Assembly (NCBI RefSeq): GCF_014529535.1
Contig: NW_023503493.1
Span: 22,290,001-22,354,000, forward strand
Length of the DNA stretch: 64,000 nt
From: Bradysia coprophila
Taxonomy: Eukaryota > Arthropoda > Insecta > Diptera > Sciaridae
Direction of reading: 5' to 3'
The number at the start of each line of letters is the position of its first letter. Position 1 is the first letter of the stretch. Under the pieces are notes generated by a model. The model ran no database searches and was not told where the DNA came from. It worked only from the letters and a program-made list of their open reading frames with translations. Positions 58,583 to 64,000 of the stretch are shown here, piece after piece. Position numbers and translations under genes: made by a program.

Positions 58583-61500
58583 ACACCTCGTGCCTGTATC
58601 TACATTTCTAAGGATTGGATAATCCAACCACTCTACCAACTATGCACAAGGGACCTTAGCGTAGTACGCCTTAAAGCCAAAAAGTGTGGTAAGGATATAG
58701 AAATTATAGTAAGTTCCGCATATTTTCCGTTTGATTCTGTAGACGATCCACCAACGGAAGAATTTATCAACTTAGTTACTTATTGCAAGTCTAACAACGT
58801 TCCTCACCTGAGCAGCATCGATGCAAATGCACATCACTATGCATGGGGAAGTACGAATATTAATAACAGAGGTAAAAACCTCTTGGAATTCATTATAGCA
58901 ACAGACTTGATGATTAACAACATAGGATGTAGGCCAACATTTGTAGTAAAGAATAGATCAGAAGTTTTAGATATAACGCTGTCATCGTCGGATCTCTTCT
59001 CATTCATTTACGAATGGAAAGTCACAGATCTGATACTTACATCGGATCATAAGTGTATTCGGTTTGATCTGGATCTAGACTCACCACCTCCTAAGCTATT
59101 TAGAAATCCAGCTGCTACAAACTGGGATCTCTTCCACCAGTTTTTGAAATCCAAAATGCCTCACGAAAATGAGGAGTACATTCTTTCTGACACTGTAAAA
59201 TTAGATCAAGAAGTTGACAGAATTCATGTCGCTATCATGGAATCCTATGAGAAAGCTTGCCCTCTACACAAGCACAAATTGGGACAGTCTGTCCCCTACT
59301 ATACGTCAGAAGACAAAAAATTAAGAACAGATCTCCGAAGAGCCCTCAACAGGGCTAAATCACCAAGAAGTACTGGTACATGGGACCAATTTTTTAGTCT
59401 CCAAAGAGAGTACAAAAAGGTGTTAAAAAAGAAGGAAAGAGTAAGCTGGAAAGAGCAATGCACAGCTATAGATAAATTAAGAGACTCTGCTAAAATGTTC
59501 AAAATTCTGTCGAAGGATCCGATTCAGTTAGTAGGCTCTCTACAGCTAGCATCGGGCAGTTATACTAATAATTTAGATGAAACGTACAAGCATCTTGTAG
59601 CTACGCATTTTCCTGGTAGTAAAGTGCACTCTTCTGATGAACCCACACCAGATATTCCCACCGGAACAGCTGGAATAAACAGTGAATTAATCGACAAGAT
59701 AACTACCAACCAAAGAATAATATGGGCAGCTAAATCATTCGCTCCGTACAAGTCACCAGGTGAAGACGGTATATTTCCCGCTCTTATTCAAAAATCGCTT
59801 GACCTGATTACTGATAGAATTCGTCATATCTTCAGGGCGTCATTAACTCTCAAATATGTACCCAAAAGATGGAGAGGAACCAGAGTAGCCTTCACTCCTA
59901 AGCCAGGTAATAATGATTACTCAAAAGCTAACAACTTCAGGCCTATTAGTCTTACCTCTTTTTTTCTGAAAACCCTCGAAAAACTCGTTGACCGCTACCT
60001 AAGGGATGAGCCACTCCGCTCAAAAAACTTGCATGAGAAACAGCACGCCTATCAAGTAGGGAAATCATGTGAGAACGCCTTACACAATGTCCTTACATGT
60101 ATTGAATCAGCGCTCCTCTCGGATGAATATGCTCTTGGCTGTTTCATCGACATCGCTGGCGCTTTTAACTACATTACGTATATAGCCATAATAAATGCCT
60201 GTCACAGGTTCGGAATTGATCCAGGTGTTACGGATTGGATCTATTATATGCTGAAATGCAGAATTGTATATGTTCAATATGGAGATTCTAAACTAACAAT
60301 CACAACTACTAAAGGAAGCCCACAAGGCGGTGTACTTCCACCTCTCCTATGGTGCCTAGTCATAGACGAACTAATAGAATCGCTCAACAATTTAGGATAT
60401 CAGACGGAAGGCTTCTCGGATGATCTAGCAACGATCTTGAGAGGTAAATTTATTCCAACTCTTTGCGAGCTTTTACAGGATGTGTTGAATAGAGTTACAA
60501 ACTGGTGTACCAGAAATGAACTAGAAATAAACCCTGCGAAGACTAAAATGATACTCTTCAGGAACAATAGAAGAAAAGTCGATGGAATAATCATTCCAAC
60601 TGTAAATGGAATTCCTATCTCATTCGTTAATGAAGTAAAATACCTAGGTGTTATACTAGATTACCTACTAAGTTGGATACCGAACATTGACAACCGCATA
60701 CACAAAGCTACAATAGCACTTTGGCAATGTAGGAAAGCATATAGTAACTCGTGGGGCCTCTCTCCGAAAGTCCTATACTGGATCTTTACATCGGTAATAA
60801 GACCGATACTACTGTACGGTTCTTTTCTTTGGAACCATAAATGTGGCCAAAAATCGGTCATTGACAAACTCAATAAATTTCAACGCTTGGCCTGTAAAGC
60901 AATTACTGGAGCATGGCACTCGACGCCTACAGTAGCTTTAGAAGCACTCCTTGATTTAACACCTCTACATATAATGGTAGAATCAGAAGCGCTGTTAGTA
61001 CTAAGCAGACTATCACGAAACTCAGCAGTCAAATTTAGAGATGCTGGTCACGCAGCTATCTGGTTTAGGTCGAAAACGATCCCCAGTCTAGCCACCATTC
61101 ATTCAAAAACAGACTACATCACACCGACGTACAGATTTGAGAGAAGCTTCGAAATAGCTATTCCTGAAAGATCGCAGTGGAATGATAAAATACTCCCACT
61201 CATCAACAATACAAATTTCTATACAGATGGTTCTCTTATGAACGACGCTGCTGGCGCAGGAGTGTCATGCGAAACACTAAATGTAGAACTATCAATCCCC
61301 CTAGGGATTAACTGCTCAATATATCTAGCTGAAGTAGCAGCAATAATAAAATGTTGTGAAGAAATTACAAAAAAGGAAATTGAAGATCATGATGTCTCAA
61401 TATACACAGACAGTCAAGCTGCAATAAAAGCTTTAAGAACACCTAAAATCGATTCAGCCCTAACGCTAAAATGCTGGGAATCACTAGAATATCTCTCACA

Positions 61501-62059
61501 CGTAAATAGAGTAAATCTTACTTGGGTTCCGGGACATTCGGATATTGCAGGAAATGAAATAGCTGACAGGTTGGCTAAACAAGGAGCACTCATGACAGTT
61601 GATCCGCTTCCAGAGCCACTTATAGGTATCCCAACCTCTATCATCAAGCACAAAATAAATGAATACAGGCATCATAGATTCTTTGATTACTGGAGAAATC
61701 ATGAAGGATGTAGACAATCAAAGAGTAATATCTCACTACGTAAAAACCACACAAAGTTTTTAGTCAATCTGAGCAGAACTAGACTTAAGGTATATACAGG
61801 AGTAATGACGGGACATTTTGACTTTAACAAACACCTTACGAACATCGGAAAAAGACAGGATGCGGGTTGTGATCTATGTGGGGAACACATTGATTCAGCC
61901 GACCACTACTTATGCCAATGCCCAGCATTCATTTCTTCAAGATTTAAATACCTGGGCAACTTTACAATAAAAATCGGCACAATCAAAACGTTACACCCCA
62001 GGGATATCCTAAACTACATCTGTAGTACAGGTAGATTCCAACAAAAATACGGAGTGTAG
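58583..62059 (+). CDS. Retrotransposon ORF2: endonuclease (partial), RT, RNase H
   Basis: Frame open for 1158 codons from the insertion point; the native start is lost. Domains in order: C-terminal part of an APE-type endonuclease (DANAHH near 58820, WGS and NNRG following); reverse transcriptase from about 59680, with FRPISLTSF (near 59940), HAYQVGKS, CFIDIAGAFN, SPQGGVLPPLLW and the catalytic GFSDD (near 60415); RNase H from about 61215, with YTDGS, LAEVAA, TDSQAA, WVPGHSDIAGNEIAD and all four acidic catalytic residues; and a C-terminal zinc knuckle, CDLCGEHIDSADHYLC, near 61870. The RT box is FSDD instead of the usual FADD, and GAFN replaces GAFD; both changes retain the catalytic aspartates. 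Without its start and full endonuclease it is presumably inactive here. Confidence 0.9.
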   Translation, partial: TPRACIYISKDWIIQPLYQLCTRDLSVVRLKAKKCGKDIEIIVSSAYFPFDSVDDPPTEEFINLVTYCKSNNVPHLSSIDANAHHYAWGSTNINNRGKNLLEFIIATDLMINNIGCRPTFVVKNRSEVLDITLSSSDLFSFIYEWKVTDLILTSDHKCIRFDLDLDSPPPKLFRNPAATNWDLFHQFLKSKMPHENEEYILSDTVKLDQEVDRIHVAIMESYEKACPLHKHKLGQSVPYYTSEDKKLRTDLRRALNRAKSPRSTGTWDQFFSLQREYKKVLKKKERVSWKEQCTAIDKLRDSAKMFKILSKDPIQLVGSLQLASGSYTNNLDETYKHLVATHFPGSKVHSSDEPTPDIPTGTAGINSELIDKITTNQRIIWAAKSFAPYKSPGEDGIFPALIQKSLDLITDRIRHIFRASLTLKYVPKRWRGTRVAFTPKPGNNDYSKANNFRPISLTSFFLKTLEKLVDRYLRDEPLRSKNLHEKQHAYQVGKSCENALHNVLTCIESALLSDEYALGCFIDIAGAFNYITYIAIINACHRFGIDPGVTDWIYYMLKCRIVYVQYGDSKLTITTTKGSPQGGVLPPLLWCLVIDELIESLNNLGYQTEGFSDDLATILRGKFIPTLCELLQDVLNRVTNWCTRNELEINPAKTKMILFRNNRRKVDGIIIPTVNGIPISFVNEVKYLGVILDYLLSWIPNIDNRIHKATIALWQCRKAYSNSWGLSPKVLYWIFTSVIRPILLYGSFLWNHKCGQKSVIDKLNKFQRLACKAITGAWHSTPTVALEALLDLTPLHIMVESEALLVLSRLSRNSAVKFRDAGHAAIWFRSKTIPSLATIHSKTDYITPTYRFERSFEIAIPERSQWNDKILPLINNTNFYTDGSLMNDAAGAGVSCETLNVELSIPLGINCSIYLAEVAAIIKCCEEITKKEIEDHDVSIYTDSQAAIKALRTPKIDSALTLKCWESLEYLSHVNRVNLTWVPGHSDIAGNEIADRLAKQGALMTVDPLPEPLIGIPTSIIKHKINEYRHHRFFDYWRNHEGCRQSKSNISLRKNHTKFLVNLSRTRLKVYTGVMTGHFDFNKHLTNIGKRQDAGCDLCGEHIDSADHYLCQCPAFISSRFKYLGNFTIKIGTIKTLHPRDILNYICSTGRFQQKYGV

Positions 62060-62164
62060 CACACTGGCATAACTTATAACATGGGTAGCACAATGGGCCC
62101 ACTGGCGGCCTAAGTGCATGTTTACTTAAGCAATTAAGGAGACGCCCTATTTAATAATAATAAA
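58583..62164 (+). mobile_element. 5'-truncated non-LTR retrotransposon (I/LOA-like, with RNase H)
   Basis: A 3.6-kb insertion bounded by a 15-bp direct repeat, with a short TAA-repeat tail (62152-62164) in place of poly(A). ORF1 and the first part of the endonuclease are missing, as expected from incomplete reverse transcription. The RNase H domain and TAA tail point to the I superfamily (I, LOA or Outcast groups) rather than jockey. The remaining ORF and the target duplication are undamaged, so the insertion is recent. Confidence 0.9.
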
Positions 62165-62179
62165 AACCCTCTTGGAGGC

Positions 62180-62633
62180 GATTTAAGGTTGCCGAAATTC
62201 GTCGAAGCGTAGAATCACATATCGGCAAAAGATTGAAAATTCGCAGGAAGCAGGGCCGTAGCTGGCTGGATCTATCAGGGTGGACAAAAGTACGACAAAA
62301 ATATTTTTATATGGTGAAATTGAAGAAAAACCGGTTTTTTGCTCTGCTCAGGGTGGGCGATGCCCACCTTTGCCCGTTAGTAGCTACGGATAGTTCTTTG
62401 AAAATACTTTTGAGTGGAGTGGAGTAAAAGTGAAATTCTATTGGCAACACTAACTTTGAGACATTCAAATGAATAAATTTCACTTGTACTACACTCCACT
62501 TAAGGGGCCATTCACAAATTGCGCACTCACCTTAGGGGGGAGGGGGGGTTAGCGAAAAGCGTGCGAAAACGTGCGCGGGGGGAGGGGGGGAGAAACAAAA
62601 GCGTGCGCACTGTTTTTGTGTACAAAAACTTTA
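62180..62633. other. Repeat-like spacer
   Basis: No gene. Contains an inverted pair around 62410-62510 (GAGTGGAGTGGAGTAAAAGTG against CACTTGTACTACACTCCACT) and a G-rich stretch, GTGCGCGGGG-type, at 62530-62610. Confidence 0.5.
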
Positions 62634-64000
62634 TTAAACAGTTCTCCAAATTGGTTTTAATCTTGTTTCATTGTCATAAATTATACTACTCGAAGGTTGT
62701 TCGTCTTTATCTAAAAATTCACCGTCTACCTCCACACTCGGAAGCCACTCGACATCTTCTTCAACATTATAGCGGACTACAACTAACGACTCATTCCCTC
62801 GTGTTCCGAGAATTTTCACAGGCTTAACGATCTTTATGTTTTTTTTACAAATAAAATTGTCTTTCAAATGTCGTTTCATCGAGACAACGGAACTGAAATA
62901 TTGATTGCACGAGCATGTTCGTGAATCGAGTTTTGATTGCACCGAAGGACAATAGGTGTCATAAATGGCATGTGAATGCCCAATCTTTTGTAGTGCCAGC
63001 GTCACGAATAATGACGCATAGTTTTCAATATCGTTGATGTTGGCGTGTTTCAATCCTTCGTTTGACTGCATTATAGGCGACGGTGGTGGCAAGCCGTCCT
63101 TGGGCAGAAATCGAAACAGAGAACTACGCCTTGGTTACAGCAACGATTGTCAGAACATTTGAGTATTTGAAGCAAATACTGAGACTGATGCACATGTCGG
63201 CTGCACCACTTTTCGTCCTTCGAGATGATCGATGCCTGATCGATATCAGATTGTTCAGGCTTTATATATCTGGAAGTTAAGTAGCAAACAATAAGGTTTC
63301 AGAAAATCTCGTTTCCTGTCAGATACTCACTCAGCTACAGTCAAATGTCCATCAATAAGTGTATCTGACCAGACTTCTGCTAGAGCCTTGCCGGCGTATG
63401 AGAAATTCTGCTTCTCCAATTCTATATCAACAGTTTGTCCCTGACTGTTTAGGTGAGTGCCATAGTGATCGTGCGGAAGTATCAGGCCTGTCAATGCTCT
63501 GCTTAACGGCGCCATACGCCGTTCAATCCGGTTGAAGGCACTACGTCCTGGTGCATTGCACGCGATCATGATGGCATCTAAGTCTAGTTGCACGAAATGA
63601 TGAACTGCCATGCTAATAACCTTTTCGTAACGCGGATTTTCGTCTGGCCCACCTGTTTCAACACATTTTATAGAATTTATATAAAAAAAACTGTCGAAAA
63701 TCAATATTTACCGTCCACAATACAAACAAGAACCGGTTTTGGTTTCAGTTTTCCACCGATCGTCGTATGTGTAAATTCGCTGAATTCAGACTTTTCGTAG
63801 ATCTGTTCCAAATCCCGTGCGTGCGAAAAAGCTGTAGACGAAGAGTGCTTGGATGACCTGCACAAAAATCGTTGTAGGCTCATATGCAGTTTCTAGAGTA
63901 AGCATTACCTTATAGCCACAAACGTTGGACCTGAATAGCTTATCGCTGACGCATCGCCACCACCGTTTGCCTTAATTTGACAAAATCCATAAACCGATGG
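62634..64000 (-). pseudogene. Unrecognised multi-exon gene, frameshifted, partial (possibly transposon-derived)
   Basis: The 3' part of a minus-strand gene whose 5' end is beyond the window. Exons in transcript order: 64000-63909 (partial), 63857-63712, 63652-63331 and 63269-62634, with consistent phases. Conserved-looking features are VDGGPDENPR (spanning an exon junction), CNAPGRSAFNRIERRMAPLS, LPHDHYGTHL, an AG-ALAEVW segment, the Cys/His-rich KWCSRHVHQSQYLLQILKC followed by NRCC, and later CSCNQYFSSVVSMKRH with a further Cys, like a C2H2 finger. Near 63130 the frame breaks: the upstream frame runs to a stop at 63075, while the continuation reading RSSLFRFLPKDGLPPPSP is displaced by one base. 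I do not know the function. I have an impression of similar unnamed proteins in invertebrate genomes that behave like mobile-element proteins, but this is unverified. A sequencing error could also explain the shift. Confidence 0.6.

Noticed and set aside
58006-58584. 192-codon minus-strand frame
   Set aside because: It is kept open by the GC-rich array and runs into the retrotransposon target site. No protein resemblance.

Overview
The window is eukaryotic and AT-rich. Its genes have many short exons with GT-AG introns and metazoan signals: AATAAA polyadenylation sites, a TATA box plus TCAGTT initiator, and a nuclear tRNA. The gene set is insect: Tret1-like sugar carriers, a gustatory receptor ending in the TYLIILLQF-type signature, hemolectin with discoidin, VWD and cystine-knot modules, and a tetraspanin. 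The best guess is a dipteran, perhaps a lower fly such as a fungus gnat. The species is an inference and was not tested.

Layout. 1-3.7 kb is repeats and unassigned DNA. 3.8-24.9 kb holds three paralogous 12-TM sugar carriers, two on + (A and B) and one on - (C). Their coding blocks have nearly identical lengths (233, 128/131, 193, 145/151 and 416 nt, with last exons of 210, 249 and 210 nt), but the introns differ. 27.0-31.9 kb is a gustatory-receptor locus. It has two tandem 4-exon N-terminal cassettes followed by one set of five C-terminal exons, which suggests alternative N-termini sharing a common C-terminus. 36.2-52.4 kb is a complete 26-exon hemolectin gene (Hml, 3829 aa as reconstructed) with a recognisable core promoter. 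Its first intron carries a tRNA-Pro(CGG) and a non-autonomous DNA transposon with an 8-bp target duplication. 53.4-54.7 kb is a tetraspanin on -. 58.6-62.2 kb is a 5'-truncated non-LTR retrotransposon with RNase H, flanked by a 15-bp target duplication and with an intact remaining reading frame. 62.6-64 kb is the 3' part of an unrecognised, frameshifted, probably transposon-derived gene that runs off the window.

The spaces between genes are rich in small non-autonomous DNA. There are two families of TIR elements with 7-bp target duplications, a GAGTTGCA-repeat element with an 8-bp duplication, several 0.7-1.4 kb elements with long inverted repeats, a roughly 100-bp dispersed repeat with about eight copies, and a set of unrelated-sequence hairpins, several of them tipped by a short GC-rich stem-loop. 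These, together with the receptor cassette arrangement, are the least ordinary content of the window.

The genes do not form one pathway. The carriers probably move trehalose or other sugars, the receptor is chemosensory, hemolectin is a secreted hemocyte clotting protein, and the tetraspanin is a membrane organiser. Exon boundaries were assigned by hand from splice consensus, phase continuity and comparison between paralogues. No transcript evidence was available.
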